The translations under genes and the position numbers were made by a program. DNA of 64,000 bases from Pannonibacter sp051860505 (GTDB lineage: Bacteria > Pseudomonadota > Alphaproteobacteria > Rhizobiales > Stappiaceae), in NCBI RefSeq assembly GCF_051860505.1, contig NZ_JBHYDX010000016.1:1-64000 (forward strand). Direction: 5' to 3'. The notes below the pieces were generated by a model that was not told the DNA's origin, searched no databases, and saw only the letters and a program-made list of their open reading frames with translations. Shown here piece by piece: positions 32,178-41,143 of the stretch. The number at the start of each line of letters is the position of its first letter. Position 1 is the first letter of the stretch.

Positions 32178-33131
32178 TTAGAGCGAGCGCCCGATGGCGA
32201 GGTATTTGGCGCGGCGCTGCTGCCGGATCTCGTCCGGGGACAGGTTCGCCATGTCGGCCAGCGTGGTTTCGATGGCGGCTCCGGCCCGGTCGATGATGGT
32301 CTCGCGGGCGCGGTGAGCGCCGCCAACCGGCTCCTCGATAATGCCGTCGATGACGCCGAGCTTGAGAAGGTCCTGCGCCGTGATCTTCATGTTGGTCGCC
32401 GCTTCCTGGGCCCGGGCGCTGTCGCGCCACAGGATGGAGGCTGCGCCTTCCGGCGAGATCACGCTGTAGACCGCATGTTCCAGCATCAGCACCTTGCTGG
32501 TGGCGGCGATGGCGATTGCGCCGCCGGACCCGCCTTCGCCGATGACGACCGCGATGCTGGGCACGGAGAGGCTGAGGCAGCGGTCGGTCGAACGGGCAAT
32601 GGCTTCGGCCTGGCCGCGCTCCTCGGCACCGCTGCCCGGATAGGCACCAGCCGTATCAATCAGCGAGATCACCGGAATGCCAAAGCGCTCGGCGAGGTCC
32701 ATGATCCGGACGGACTTGCGGTAGCCTTCCGGACGGGCCATGCCGAAATTGTGACGCAGGCGGGTTTCGGTGTCAGAGCCCTTTTCCTGGCCGAGAATGG
32801 CAACGGACTGGCCACGGAACCGGCCAAAGCCCGCGAGAATCGCCTGGTCCTCGCCAAAATGCCGGTCGCCGGCGAGCGGCGTGAAGTCCTCGATGAGGCC
32901 CTTGATGTAATGGGCGGCATGCGGACGGTCCGGGTGGCGCGCAACCAGCGTTTTCTGCCAGGGCGTCAGCTTCGCATAAATATCGGCGAGTGTCTGGTCG
33001 GCCTTGGTGTCGAGCCGGGCAACTTCGGCATCCACATCAACGGCCTCGCCGGAGGCGGCCAGGGCCTTCAGCTCCTGGGCCTTGCCTACGATGTCGGCGA
33101 CGGGTTTTTCGAATTCCAGATAGCTGTGCAT
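32178..33131 (-). CDS. accA: Acetyl-CoA carboxylase carboxyltransferase subunit alpha
   Basis: A protein of 317 residues, the normal AccA length. The opening YLEFEKPVADIVGKAQELKAL and the motifs TPWQKTLVARHPDRPHAAHYI, DTAGAYPGSGAEERGQAEAIA and GEGGSGGAIAI are diagnostic. The last of these forms an oxyanion hole for acyl-CoA. With AccD it transfers CO2 from carboxybiotin to acetyl-CoA, giving malonyl-CoA for fatty acid synthesis. It stands alone downstream of DUF3108 in the usual Rhizobiales order. The leader before it (33132-33352) holds no gene. Confidence 0.97.
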   Translation of the reverse strand: MHSYLEFEKPVADIVGKAQELKALAASGEAVDVDAEVARLDTKADQTLADIYAKLTPWQKTLVARHPDRPHAAHYIKGLIEDFTPLAGDRHFGEDQAILAGFGRFRGQSVAILGQEKGSDTETRLRHNFGMARPEGYRKSVRIMDLAERFGIPVISLIDTAGAYPGSGAEERGQAEAIARSTDRCLSLSVPSIAVVIGEGGSGGAIAIAATSKVLMLEHAVYSVISPEGAASILWRDSARAQEAATNMKITAQDLLKLGVIDGIIEEPVGGAHRARETIIDRAGAAIETTLADMANLSPDEIRQQRRAKYLAIGRSL

Positions 33132-33352
33132 GAACCGGTTACCTGAAAGCCGCAGGCGAGGTGAGCACGAATGCTCCGCCCCGGCTGATCGTTGGGACTG
33201 GCCTTATGTCGTGGCGCGACACTGAACAGCAAGGCCTGGCAAGTCAAGCGGGCGCTGTACCAGCTGACCGGGTGAGGTGCAAGGCAGGTGTTTGTTCGGG
33301 CCGGACCCGGAGCCCGGCTCACGGCCGGACCAGAACAGCAATTGCTGCAAGC

Positions 33353-34186
33353 TCAGCGGGCGGCCTGGTCCGTGCCCGAGCCGTCGAGCTTCAGCTTGGA
33401 AGCTTCCACGACCATCTGGCCGTTCTTGGTCGGGATTGAAATGCGGTAGGGGACCAGAACATCGTTCCGTCCCATCGGCGCAAGCCAGGTCTCAATGGCG
33501 GCATTGGCCATCTGCTGGACCTGTTCACGGCCCGGACGATGTCCGGCAACCGGAACCCACTTGGCCGAACAGACGACAACAGGCCCATCATAGCCACGGC
33601 CGGAAACCTCGCGGATTTCCTTGAAGCTGAGCTGGATGTCAAATCGCGTCCAGCCGTCAAAGACCGGCAGCTTGCGATTGCAGGCAGCCGCACCGAGGCC
33701 GGTCTTGCCAGAAGATACGGGCATCAGCGCCGCGCTGAGCGGATCCATCGCATTCTGGCGGTGCTTCTTGGTGACTTCGACGCGGTCCGGCATCGGCTTG
33801 AATGGCGGAGTTGCCTCGAAGTCGCGGATGCTGCCCGAGCCCTGCTGCAGGAAGACGTAGAAATCGCGGCTCGCGGCCTGGGAGGTCATCGTGTATTTCG
33901 ACGGAACCACCTTGGTGCCGACCAGCCAGCCGGAGGCCTCGGCCCCGCCCTTGCCGGTGGAAAACACGCTGCCGATGCCGGCCGGCTCGATGCCGACCTT
34001 GGCGGAATAGGCGTTGCCCTGCAGCACGAGGGACATGGTGGCGCGACCAATGGTGAGACCGGCGACCGTGATGTCATAGAGCCCGCCAACCTTGCTGGTC
34101 TTGGCAAGCGCAGCCTCGTTGCCGAGCGTGGCCGCGATCAGGGCTGAAACGGCAAGAAGGCCCTTGCGCCATCCGGCTTTCGTCAT
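33353..34186 (-). CDS. DUF3108 domain exported protein
   Basis: A protein of 277 residues with a signal peptide (about 1-28, AALAKTSKV). The DUF3108 region GGLYDITVAGLTIGRATMSLVLQGNAYSAKVGIEPAGIG and VPSKYTM suggests a periplasmic beta-rich fold of unknown role, and a conserved C-terminal VLVPYRISIPTKNGQMVVEASKL follows. ATG 34186 is used, but GTG 34192 sits at better distance from GGAGGA and may be the true start. It is divergent from rpmB, as in most Rhizobiales. Confidence 0.85.
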   Translation of the reverse strand: MTKAGWRKGLLAVSALIAATLGNEAALAKTSKVGGLYDITVAGLTIGRATMSLVLQGNAYSAKVGIEPAGIGSVFSTGKGGAEASGWLVGTKVVPSKYTMTSQAASRDFYVFLQQGSGSIRDFEATPPFKPMPDRVEVTKKHRQNAMDPLSAALMPVSSGKTGLGAAACNRKLPVFDGWTRFDIQLSFKEIREVSGRGYDGPVVVCSAKWVPVAGHRPGREQVQQMANAAIETWLAPMGRNDVLVPYRISIPTKNGQMVVEASKLKLDGSGTDQAAR

Positions 34187-34592
34187 CCTCGACACGATAT
34201 GTCCTCCTCGGGGGGCTGTCCGTCTCGACGGGCGCCGGTGCGAAATACTTGGCAAACCTTGCGCCCTTGGTCATCTCAAGAGCATGTCAAGAGCATGCAG
34301 ACACACAAGCGTGCCGGCGCCACAGCGTCGCACGATGATTGTCCAGTCCGGCGATTTTTGGGCCGGTATGGTAACTGTTCGGTTAAAGTAGCGCGTTTTG
34401 CGGGCAAATGCCATTGATTGGCACTGGTTCGTCGGCGAAGCCTTGACGTTGTCCGTCCAGGCCAGTATACGAACCCCGATTTTTCCGAAATTGGCCGGTG
34501 GTGACGTTGCCGGACCTCGCGGTCCGCCGCAAATCGGCTGTAACCATACCGGGACCCTTCGTGGCCCGGCCAGAAGAATAAAGGGTAGTCCC
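34187..34592. other. 406-bp divergent control region between DUF3108 and rpmB
   Basis: There is no gene here. It contains short direct repeats of AAGAGCATG (34268-34297), the rpmB promoter at 34443 and a leader of about 115 nt ahead of rpmB. I see no named riboswitch. Confidence 0.5.
34443..34471 (+). promoter_or_regulatory. Candidate rpmB promoter
   Basis: TTGACG (34443-34448), a 17-bp spacer and TATACG (34466-34471) make one of the better sigma-70-type promoters in the window, about 120 bp before the rpmB start. Confidence 0.65.
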
Positions 34593-34883
34593 ATGGCACG
34601 CCGCTGCGAGCTGACTGGCAAGGACGTGATGTCCGGCAACAATGTTTCCCACGCCAACAACAGGACCCGTCGCCGGTTCCTGCCGAACCTTTGCAACGTC
34701 TCGCTGATCAGCGACACGCTGGGCGCCAGCTTCAAGCTGCGCATTTCTGCCCATGCCCTGCGCTCGGTCGAACACCGTGGTGGCCTGGACGCTTTCCTTG
34801 CCAAGGCTGTCGATGCCGAACTGTCCGACAAGGCCCGCCTGATCAAGGCTGAGGTCAAGCGTCGTCAGGCTGAAGCTGCCTGA
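34593..34883 (+). CDS. rpmB: 50S ribosomal protein L28
   Basis: A protein of 96 residues starting MARRCELTGKDVMSGNNVSHANNRTRRRFLPNLCNVSL, the L28 signature, and ending in a basic helix. It belongs to the large ribosomal subunit. ATG 34593 is the family start, and the frame's upstream extension is non-homologous. The 96-residue size fits the longer alphaproteobacterial form. Confidence 0.97.
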   Translation: MARRCELTGKDVMSGNNVSHANNRTRRRFLPNLCNVSLISDTLGASFKLRISAHALRSVEHRGGLDAFLAKAVDAELSDKARLIKAEVKRRQAEAA

Positions 34884-34908
34884 GACCAACACCCAAAGGG
34901 GTGAACTG

Positions 34909-35550
34909 ATGATCAAGGCCGAGACTTTCTCCGCCGGTCGCGTCGCCATCGCAGTCACTGCGATGGCGATTGTCGTTCTGGCATCCAACTATCTGGTGCA
35001 GTTCCCGGTTCAGGGCACGCTCGGCGGCATCGTGCTGGCCGATCTGCTGACCTGGGGGGCTTTCACCTATCCGGCGGCGTTTCTCGTCACCGATCTGACC
35101 AATCGTCGGTTCGGTCCGAAGGCGGCGCGGCAGGTGGTCTATGCCGGCTTCGTGCTGGCGGTGATCCTGTCTGTCTGGCTGGCAACGCCGCGCATCGCCA
35201 TTGCTTCCGGCACGGCTTTCCTCGTGGCGCAGCTGCTGGACGTAACGGTGTTCAACCGTCTGCGGCAGGCGGCCTGGTGGAAGGCGCCGTTCGTCTCGTC
35301 GCTGCTGGGCTCAGTCATCGATACGATCCTCTTTTTCTCGATCGCCTTTGCGCCGCTTTTCGGCGGCGATGATGCCTTCGCGCTGGAACTGGCGCCGCTG
35401 TTCGGCGTGTTTGCCACCGACGTGCCGCGCTGGATCTCCTGGGCGCTGGGTGACTTTTCGGTGAAGATGCTGGTGGCGATCGCGCTGCTTGCGCCTTATC
35501 GGGTGCTGATGGCGATCCTGGTGCCGGCAACGCAGGAACGCGTGGCCTGA
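34909..35550 (+). CDS. Queuosine-precursor transporter, VUT/YhhQ family
   Basis: A protein of 213 residues with six hydrophobic helices. Diagnostic segments are VLASNYLVQFPVQG, LLTWGAFTYPAAFLVTDLTNRRFGPKAARQVVYAG and FNRLRQAAWWKAPFVSSLLGSVIDTILFFSIAF. YhhQ of E. coli imports preQ0/preQ1 for queuosine tRNA modification. It follows rpmB by 25 bp and probably shares its promoter, and the shared terminator is at 35577. Confidence 0.9.
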   Translation: MIKAETFSAGRVAIAVTAMAIVVLASNYLVQFPVQGTLGGIVLADLLTWGAFTYPAAFLVTDLTNRRFGPKAARQVVYAGFVLAVILSVWLATPRIAIASGTAFLVAQLLDVTVFNRLRQAAWWKAPFVSSLLGSVIDTILFFSIAFAPLFGGDDAFALELAPLFGVFATDVPRWISWALGDFSVKMLVAIALLAPYRVLMAILVPATQERVA

Positions 35551-35576
35551 TAGCATTGCTTCCGATGATGCGAAAT

Positions 35577-35605
35577 GCCCCGGGCCGATGGTCCGGGGCT
35601 TTTTG
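35577..35605 (+). terminator. Rho-independent terminator after the rpmB-yhhQ operon
   Basis: GCCCCGGGCC (35577-35586) pairs with GGTCCGGGGC (35590-35599, one G-U), followed by TTTTT. Confidence 0.85.
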
Positions 35606-35617
35606 TGTTTGTTTGCC

Positions 35618-35806
35618 GTCATTCCGGACAAGGTGAGCGATAGCGAACCGCAGATCCGGAATCCAGCACATCAGGGGCGAGCACCAGCGAGCACAATTTA
35701 TCAGTTGCCTTACCGCAGAGGCTTCAGCTCGCTTGTCGCGCTTCGCGCGGCTGATATCTGGATCCCGGCTCGGCGCCTCGCTCACGCTCGGCTGGGCCGG
35801 GATGAC
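35618..35806. repeat. Intergenic repeat-like element with terminal inverted ends
   Basis: The ends GTCATTCCGG (35618-35627) and CCGGGATGAC (35797-35806) are inverted copies with one mismatch. Inside, GATCCGGAATCCAG and CTGGATCCCGG form a second inverted set. This shape resembles dispersed intergenic repeats common in alphaproteobacteria. No coding potential is seen. Confidence 0.5.
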
Positions 35807-35848
35807 GCGTGCGCCATTGTCCATTCCGGGGGTCTTGCTTCCGGCGGT

Positions 35849-36895
35849 CTAGCCGTCCAGGCGGAAGCGCAGCAGCAGGGTGCGCTGGAGCAGGGAGCGG
35901 TTGTCGTCGGAGAGCAGCGTCAGGATCGTGCGACCTGCAGCGTCCTGATGCACGGCTAGCCCTTCCATGTTGTCGATCTGGTGCGACGGGCCTGCCTCCA
36001 TCAGGATCTCGCCAGCGAGCACCGCACCGGGCTTCACGTCAGCGGCGGCAAAGCGGCGCAGGCGCATGCCAACCCAGTCGCGCAGGTTGAAGCGGCGTTC
36101 CAATAGCAGCAGGTCGCCGCCGGGCAGGAATGCGGCGTCGGTGGCGTCATAATCATCCGAGCGTACTATTTCGAATGAACCGGCTCGCGGACCGCCGAGA
36201 ATGAAGCCGGGCAGATCATGCGCCTGGCTCTGACCGCGTTCGGCAATGGCGACCAGAGCGCCGCCGAGCGGGCCGTCGTCCGGGGCGGCGGCCAGCGCCT
36301 CGAGCCCCTTGTTGAAGCGGAGTGCCCGGATGCCTTTCGGCGTCTCGACTCCGGAGATCAGGCGGCTGGCGGCGCTGGTGAGTGGCCAGGCAAAGCGCAG
36401 GATGCGGTTGGTGCGCTCCGTGGCGACGAACAGTTCCAGCTTGCCGCGGTTGCGGCCGAGGGTGACGGCTTCGGTGTCGCTGGAACTGGTCTTGCGTAGT
36501 TCGATGCCCTTGGCATCCAGCATCGGGGCATATCGGACGTCACCGAGACCAAGAGGCGCCCCCTCCGGCGACTGCCGGATCCGGGCCGCAACCCACAGGG
36601 CATTGTCGGTGACCGCCAGCATCTGCGCGCCGTCGCCGAGTATGATCAGGCCGGAAAGGCCGCCGATCTCGCGGTTTGTGGCGGTCAGATCAAGGCCGCC
36701 GAGAAAGGTCAGCTTGCCAAAGCGCGTCGCATCGCTGCCCTGCTGGAACCGTTCGATACGGGCCGCCGATACGGCGACTGGCGTGCCATCGGCCAGCAGC
36801 GGCCCGGCTGCAAGAGACGGCGTGGCAAGGCTCAGGATCAGCGCCAGACCGAGGCCTGCCGCCGAGAGGCCGGCCCAGCGGAACCGGCCGGTCAT
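35849..36895 (-). CDS. Esterase-like activity of phytase family protein, exported
   Basis: A protein of 348 residues with a signal peptide (about 1-30, ATPSLAAGP). GGLSGLIILGDGAQMLAVTDNALWVAARI, DTEAVTLGRNRGKLELFVATERTNRILRF and DDYDATDAAFLPGGDLLLLERRFNLRDWVGMRLRRF match the phytase-esterase-like domain, a predicted beta propeller with acidic loops. Its substrate is unknown. It overlaps the cobT stop by 4 bp, as in other Rhizobiales where this gene follows cobT, although no link to cobalamin is known. Confidence 0.87.
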   Translation of the reverse strand: MTGRFRWAGLSAAGLGLALILSLATPSLAAGPLLADGTPVAVSAARIERFQQGSDATRFGKLTFLGGLDLTATNREIGGLSGLIILGDGAQMLAVTDNALWVAARIRQSPEGAPLGLGDVRYAPMLDAKGIELRKTSSSDTEAVTLGRNRGKLELFVATERTNRILRFAWPLTSAASRLISGVETPKGIRALRFNKGLEALAAAPDDGPLGGALVAIAERGQSQAHDLPGFILGGPRAGSFEIVRSDDYDATDAAFLPGGDLLLLERRFNLRDWVGMRLRRFAAADVKPGAVLAGEILMEAGPSHQIDNMEGLAVHQDAAGRTILTLLSDDNRSLLQRTLLLRFRLDG

Positions 36896-38808
36896 GCGCG
36901 CCGTCTTGCTCGGCCGCGACCTGCGCCACGGCCACCTGTGGCCTGCTGCGAGGTGTCCTCGAACAGGTCGGCGAGCTGATCGGTCATGGCGCCGGCCAGT
37001 TCTTCGGCGTCGACGATGGTGACGGCGCGGCTGTAATAGCGGGTGACGTCATGGCCGATGCCGATGGCGATGAGTTCGACCGGTGAGCGGTTCTCGATCT
37101 CGTCGATGACGAAACGCAGATGGCGCTCGAGATAGTTGCCCGGGTTGACCGACAGGGTGCAGTCATCGACCGGCGCGCCGTCGGAGATCATCATCAGGAT
37201 GCGGCGGTTTTCCGGGCGGGCGAGCAGGCGGCGGTGGGCCCAGTCGAGCGCTTCGCCGTCGATGTTCTCCTTCAGGAGCCCCTCGCGCATCATCAGGCCG
37301 AGATTGCGGCGCGAGCGGCGCCAGGGCGCGTCGGCGGCCTTGTAGATGATGTGGCGCAGGTCGTTGAGGCGGCCGGGCTGGGCCGGTTTGCCAGCCGCAA
37401 GCCAGGCTTCGCGCGATTGCCCGCCCTTCCAGGCCTTGGTGGTGAAGCCGAGGATCTCGACCTTGACGCCGCAGCGCTCCAGCGTGCGCGCGAGAATATC
37501 GGCGCAGGCGGCGGCAACGGTGATCGGGCGGCCGCGCATGGAACCGGAATTGTCCAGCACCAGGGTCACCACGGTGTCGCGGAAGTTGGTGTCGCGCTCC
37601 TGCTTGAACGCCAGCGGCTGCATCGGGTCGATGACGGCGCGGGTGAGGCGGGCGGTGTCGAGGATGCCTTCCTCGAGATCGAAGTCCCAGGAGCGGTTCT
37701 GCTGCGCCATCAGCTTGCGCTGCAGGCGGTTGGCAAGGCGGGCGACGGCGCTCTGCAGGTTGACGAGCTGCTTGTCGAGGAACGCGCGCAGGCGCTCCAG
37801 CTCGGCGACGTCGCACAGATCCTCCGCCGAGACTTCCTCGTCGAAGCGGGTGGTGTAGACGCGGTAATCGGTGACCGGCTTGTTCGACTGGGGCAGTTCG
37901 CGGCGCTGGCTTTCGCCCGGCTCCTCGGCCTCCATGTCGAGGTCCTGGTCCTCCATGTCGAAACTGTCGCTGTCAGCAGCTTCCGTCTCGCCGGCGGCCA
38001 TTTCCTCGCCAGTGACTTCGGTTTCCTGCGGCGCGGTTTCTTCCTCGCCGTCCTGTTCCTGGTTGTCGGAGCCGGTTTCGGAATCCTCGTTGCGGCCGCT
38101 GTCGTCGCTTTCTTCCGGGTCTTCGGTCTGGTCCGGCTCGTCGCCGAAATCCTCGCCCATGTCGAGGGCGGTCAGGACACTGCGCATCTGGCCGGCGAAG
38201 GCGGCCTGGTTGTCCAGGCGGGTGACCAGCCGGTCGAGATCCGTGCCGGCCTTCTGCTCGATCCAGTCGCGCCACAGCGACACGAGTTTTTGGGCGGCCG
38301 GCGGCGGCGGCGCGCCGGTGAGGCGCTCGCGCACGATCAGCGACAGGGCGTCGACCAGCGGCGCATCCTCGCGCCGGGACACGTCCATCGCGCCCTGGCG
38401 TGTGTAGCGGTCGTCGAGCATGACCGAGAGATTGTCGGCAACGCCCGGCATGCGGGATGCACCAACGGACTCGCAGCGGGCCTGTTCGACGGCATCAAAG
38501 ATGACGCGGGCGTCGCCGCCCTTCGGCATCGATTTCTGGTGGACCTTTGCATCATGGCAGGCAAGGCGCAGCGCCATCGAATCCGACAGGCCACGGGTGA
38601 TGGCGATGTCGCGCGACGATGGCTTGCGGGCCGGCTCGGGCAGGCGAGCTGCTCCGCCCGACAAGACCGGGCGGTCGCCGGAGAAGATAACTTCAAGCTC
38701 GGGCGTGCCGGCGATGGCGCGCATCGTGCCGGCAACGGCCTGCTTGAAGGGCTCGTTCGGCGCCTGTCCCTTGGTGCCGCCGCCGCTGTTGCTGCCTGGT
38801 CCTGCCAT
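36892..38808 (-). CDS. cobT: Cobaltochelatase subunit CobT
   Basis: A protein of 638 residues. The N-terminal helical part (about 1-215) is followed by a strongly acidic linker (219-300, rich in EDPEESDDSGRNEDSE) and a C-terminal VWA-like domain with the MIDAS motif DNSGSM (D419, S421, S423). With CobS and CobN it inserts cobalt into hydrogenobyrinic acid a,c-diamide in the aerobic cobalamin pathway. The acidic linker is a family feature. The gene lies 5 bp behind cobS. Cobalamin is the cofactor of the ethylmalonyl-CoA mutase encoded at 54143. Confidence 0.96.
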   Translation of the reverse strand: MAGPGSNSGGGTKGQAPNEPFKQAVAGTMRAIAGTPELEVIFSGDRPVLSGGAARLPEPARKPSSRDIAITRGLSDSMALRLACHDAKVHQKSMPKGGDARVIFDAVEQARCESVGASRMPGVADNLSVMLDDRYTRQGAMDVSRREDAPLVDALSLIVRERLTGAPPPPAAQKLVSLWRDWIEQKAGTDLDRLVTRLDNQAAFAGQMRSVLTALDMGEDFGDEPDQTEDPEESDDSGRNEDSETGSDNQEQDGEEETAPQETEVTGEEMAAGETEAADSDSFDMEDQDLDMEAEEPGESQRRELPQSNKPVTDYRVYTTRFDEEVSAEDLCDVAELERLRAFLDKQLVNLQSAVARLANRLQRKLMAQQNRSWDFDLEEGILDTARLTRAVIDPMQPLAFKQERDTNFRDTVVTLVLDNSGSMRGRPITVAAACADILARTLERCGVKVEILGFTTKAWKGGQSREAWLAAGKPAQPGRLNDLRHIIYKAADAPWRRSRRNLGLMMREGLLKENIDGEALDWAHRRLLARPENRRILMMISDGAPVDDCTLSVNPGNYLERHLRFVIDEIENRSPVELIAIGIGHDVTRYYSRAVTIVDAEELAGAMTDQLADLFEDTSQQATGGRGAGRGRARRRA

Positions 38809-38813
38809 GGTGC

Positions 38814-39800
38814 TCAGCTCATGACCAGTTTGACAGCGGATTCAGGCAGTTCCTCGCCGAAGCAGCGCTGGTAGAACTCGGACACCAGCGAGCGTTCCGT
38901 GTCGTCGCACTTGTTGAGGAAGGTGAGGCGGAAGGCGAAGCCGAGGTCGCCGAAGATCTCGGCGTTCTCGGCCCAGGTGATCACGGTGCGCGGGCTCATG
39001 ACGGTCGACAGGTCGCCGTTGACGAAGGCGGAGCGGGTCATGTCGGCAAGCCGCACCATCTTCGAGGCGATGGCGCGGCCTTCGGCTCCGGTGAGGTGCT
39101 TTGCCTTGGCCAGGATGATGCCGACTTCGTTGTCATGCGGCAGGTAGTTCAGCGCGGTGACGATCGACCAGCGGTCCATCTGCGCCTGGTTGATCTGCTG
39201 CGTGCCGTGATAGAGGCCGGAGGTGTCGCCCAGACCAATCGTATTGGCGGTCGCGAACAGGCGGAAGCACGGGTGCGGGCGGATGACGCGGCTCTGGTCG
39301 AGCAGGGTCAGGCGGCCGGAGGATTCCAGCACGCGCTGGATCACGAACATCACGTCCGGACGGCCGGCGTCATATTCGTCGAACACCAGGGCGATGTTGT
39401 TCTGGTAGGCCCAGGGCAGGATGCCATCGCGGAATTCGGTGACCTGCTTGCCATCCTTGAGGACGATCGCGTCCTTGCCGATCAGGTCGATACGGCTGAT
39501 GTGGCTGTCGAGGTTGACGCGGACGCAGGGCCAGTTGAGGCGTGCTGCAACCTGTTCGATATGGGTGGACTTGCCCGTGCCGTGATAGCCGGTGACCATC
39601 ACACGGCGATTGCGCGCAAAGCCGGCGAGAATGGCCAGCGTCGTCGGCCGGTCGAACAGGTAATCAGGATCCACGTCCGGCACATGCTCGGTCGGGGTCT
39701 TGTAGGCAGGCACTTTCAGGTCACTGCGGAAGCCGAACACCTCTTCGACGGAAACTTCGGTGTCGGGCATGCCTTCGGCCACGGTCATCTTGTCAGTCAT
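38814..39800 (-). CDS. cobS: Cobaltochelatase AAA+ subunit CobS
   Basis: A protein of 328 residues. Walker A is GYHGTGKS (71-78), Walker B LVFDEYD (138-144), and FATANTIGLGDTSGLYHGTQQINQAQMDRW carries sensor 1 and the Arg-finger region typical of CobS/MoxR-like ATPases. It forms a hexameric ring with CobT and drives cobalt insertion by CobN. GGAGGA lies a few bases before the ATG. cobS-cobT sit together while cobN is not in the window, the common Rhizobiales arrangement. Confidence 0.97.
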   Translation of the reverse strand: MTDKMTVAEGMPDTEVSVEEVFGFRSDLKVPAYKTPTEHVPDVDPDYLFDRPTTLAILAGFARNRRVMVTGYHGTGKSTHIEQVAARLNWPCVRVNLDSHISRIDLIGKDAIVLKDGKQVTEFRDGILPWAYQNNIALVFDEYDAGRPDVMFVIQRVLESSGRLTLLDQSRVIRPHPCFRLFATANTIGLGDTSGLYHGTQQINQAQMDRWSIVTALNYLPHDNEVGIILAKAKHLTGAEGRAIASKMVRLADMTRSAFVNGDLSTVMSPRTVITWAENAEIFGDLGFAFRLTFLNKCDDTERSLVSEFYQRCFGEELPESAVKLVMS

Positions 39801-39918
39801 CGGTCCTCCGCTGCCTCGGCCGGGCCGGGGTCAGGGTCATGTGGGGAAAGCCGGCGCGAACGCACCAGGCTAGGGATAATCTCGGCGAAATGGCGCTGCC
39901 GTATGTGCTCCATTTCTT

Positions 39919-39970
39919 CTTTTCGCAATTCCAGGCGCAAAACCGGTTCCCACTTTTGCTGGAATTGCTC
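39919..39970. repeat. Rhizobiales-type short palindromic repeat
   Basis: GCAATTCCAG (39925-39934) and CTGGAATTGC (39959-39968) are inverted copies around an AAAACCGGTTCCCACTTTT core. This arrangement is a well-known dispersed palindrome in Rhizobiales genomes. It ends at the stop of the DnaJ-like gene. Confidence 0.65.
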
Positions 39971-40560
39971 TAGCAGAAACCGGCTTTCTTCAGGACGTTG
40001 TAGGCCTGAATGATCTGCCGCAGGCGATCCTCGGACGACCGGTCGCCACCATTGGCATCCGGATGATTGAGTTTCACCAATTCCTTATAGCGCGCCTTGA
40101 TCTCGTCGCCACGCGCCTTCTCCGACAGATTGAGCACATCAAACGACCGCTTTTCAAGGGCGAGAAGCTTGCGATCCCGCGTGTGCGTCGTTCCGCCATG
40201 CCGGGCATAGGCGCGCGGACGGGCGCTCGTGCGTGGATCATGCCCATCCGGCCCCTGCGCAGCCTCCTTGTTGACGCCCATCTTCCACGTCGGACGATGT
40301 CCCGTCAGGGCGTCCTTCTGGTAGACGCGCACCGCGTCGTCATCCATGCCGGTGAAATAGTTGTACGTCTTGTTGTAGTCCCGCACATGATCGATGCAGA
40401 AAAAGAAGTACTGCCCCTCGCGGTCACGTCCCTGCGGCGCCTTGTGGGTGCCGGGGCGCGCGCAGCCGGGGTGCTGGCAGGGCGGAAAGATGTCTTCGTC
40501 GAGCCGGTCCTTGTCAGGTTTGACGCGGATCCGGTCGAACAATTTGGAATCCAGTTTCAT
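39970..40560 (-). CDS. DnaJ-domain protein with N-terminal Cys motif
   Basis: A protein of 196 residues. The C-terminal J domain reads RSFDVLNLSEKARGDEIKARYKELVKLNHPDANGGDR, with the HPD tripeptide needed to stimulate DnaK ATPase. The N-terminal half has CQHPGCARPGTHKAP and FFFCIDHVRDYNKTYNYFTGM, whose Cys and His spacing suggests a zinc site. This reversed layout (J domain last) is typical of a J protein encoded beside cobS in Rhizobiales. ATG 40560 starts the conserved part. The gene is divergent from bolA. Confidence 0.88.
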   Translation of the reverse strand: MKLDSKLFDRIRVKPDKDRLDEDIFPPCQHPGCARPGTHKAPQGRDREGQYFFFCIDHVRDYNKTYNYFTGMDDDAVRVYQKDALTGHRPTWKMGVNKEAAQGPDGHDPRTSARPRAYARHGGTTHTRDRKLLALEKRSFDVLNLSEKARGDEIKARYKELVKLNHPDANGGDRSSEDRLRQIIQAYNVLKKAGFC

Positions 40561-40691
40561 GGGCCCGATTATGGAGAGGGTGGCACTGGCGAACAAGGTT
40601 ATCGGGGGGAATAAAAGAAAGGGTTTCCATCCGGGCTGGCATCCTTGCAACAGGGTTGACGCGCGGGGGCCATATGGACAGAACATAGCGC

Positions 40692-40994
40692 ATGACCATT
40701 CGCCAGCAGATGACCGATCTCCTGACCGATGCCTTCGCGCCGAGCGAACTCACGGTCCTTGACGAATCCGACAAGCACAAGGGCCATGGCGGTTGGCGTG
40801 AGAGCGGGGAAACCCACTTCCGCGTCCGCATTGTTGCCGAGGCCTTCGCCGGCAAGGGGCGGGTCGACCGTCACCGGGCGATCAACGGCGTGCTTGCCCC
40901 CTGCTTTGCCGCCGGTGTGCATGCGCTTGCCATCGAAGTTCGGTCCCCGGACGAGCCGGACCCGCGTGTTGCACGGGTGAGCGGAGCGGTTTGA
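40692..40994 (+). CDS. bolA: BolA family protein
   Basis: A protein of 100 residues with RQQMTDLLTDAFAPSELTVLDESDKHKGHGGWRESGETHFRVRIVAEAFAGKGRVDRHRAIN, the complete BolA motif. The conserved His residues in KHKGH and VDRHR are Fe-S or haem-type ligands shared with glutaredoxin partners. BolA proteins act in iron-sulfur trafficking and stress morphology. A 513-bp repeat-rich gap follows. Confidence 0.93.
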   Translation: MTIRQQMTDLLTDAFAPSELTVLDESDKHKGHGGWRESGETHFRVRIVAEAFAGKGRVDRHRAINGVLAPCFAAGVHALAIEVRSPDEPDPRVARVSGAV

Positions 40995-41002
40995 GGGGGT
41001 GA

Positions 41003-41120
41003 CACCACTCCGTGCTGTCCCGGTCTTGGGCCGGGACCTGGCAGGATGGCGCTGCGGTTGCGCGGGGGTGGGCTTGCGGGCAGTGTCACAGGTCCCGGCA
41101 CAGGGCCTAGACGGCGCGGT
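41003..41120. repeat. Paired palindromic repeat element, copy A
   Basis: GTCCCGG/CCGGGAC (41017-41037) and GTCCCGGC with degenerate partner GCCTAGAC (41092-41112) lie head to head with start-to-start spacing of 75 bp. The flanks GCTG and ACCTG recur in the other copies. Confidence 0.7.
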
Positions 41121-41143
41121 GGGGGGCGTAATGGCCCCTCCTT

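Noticed and set aside
37120..38874. 584-codon open frame on the plus strand over cobT
   Set aside because: It is a mirror of the codon bias of cobT, including its acidic linker; no domain is recognisable.
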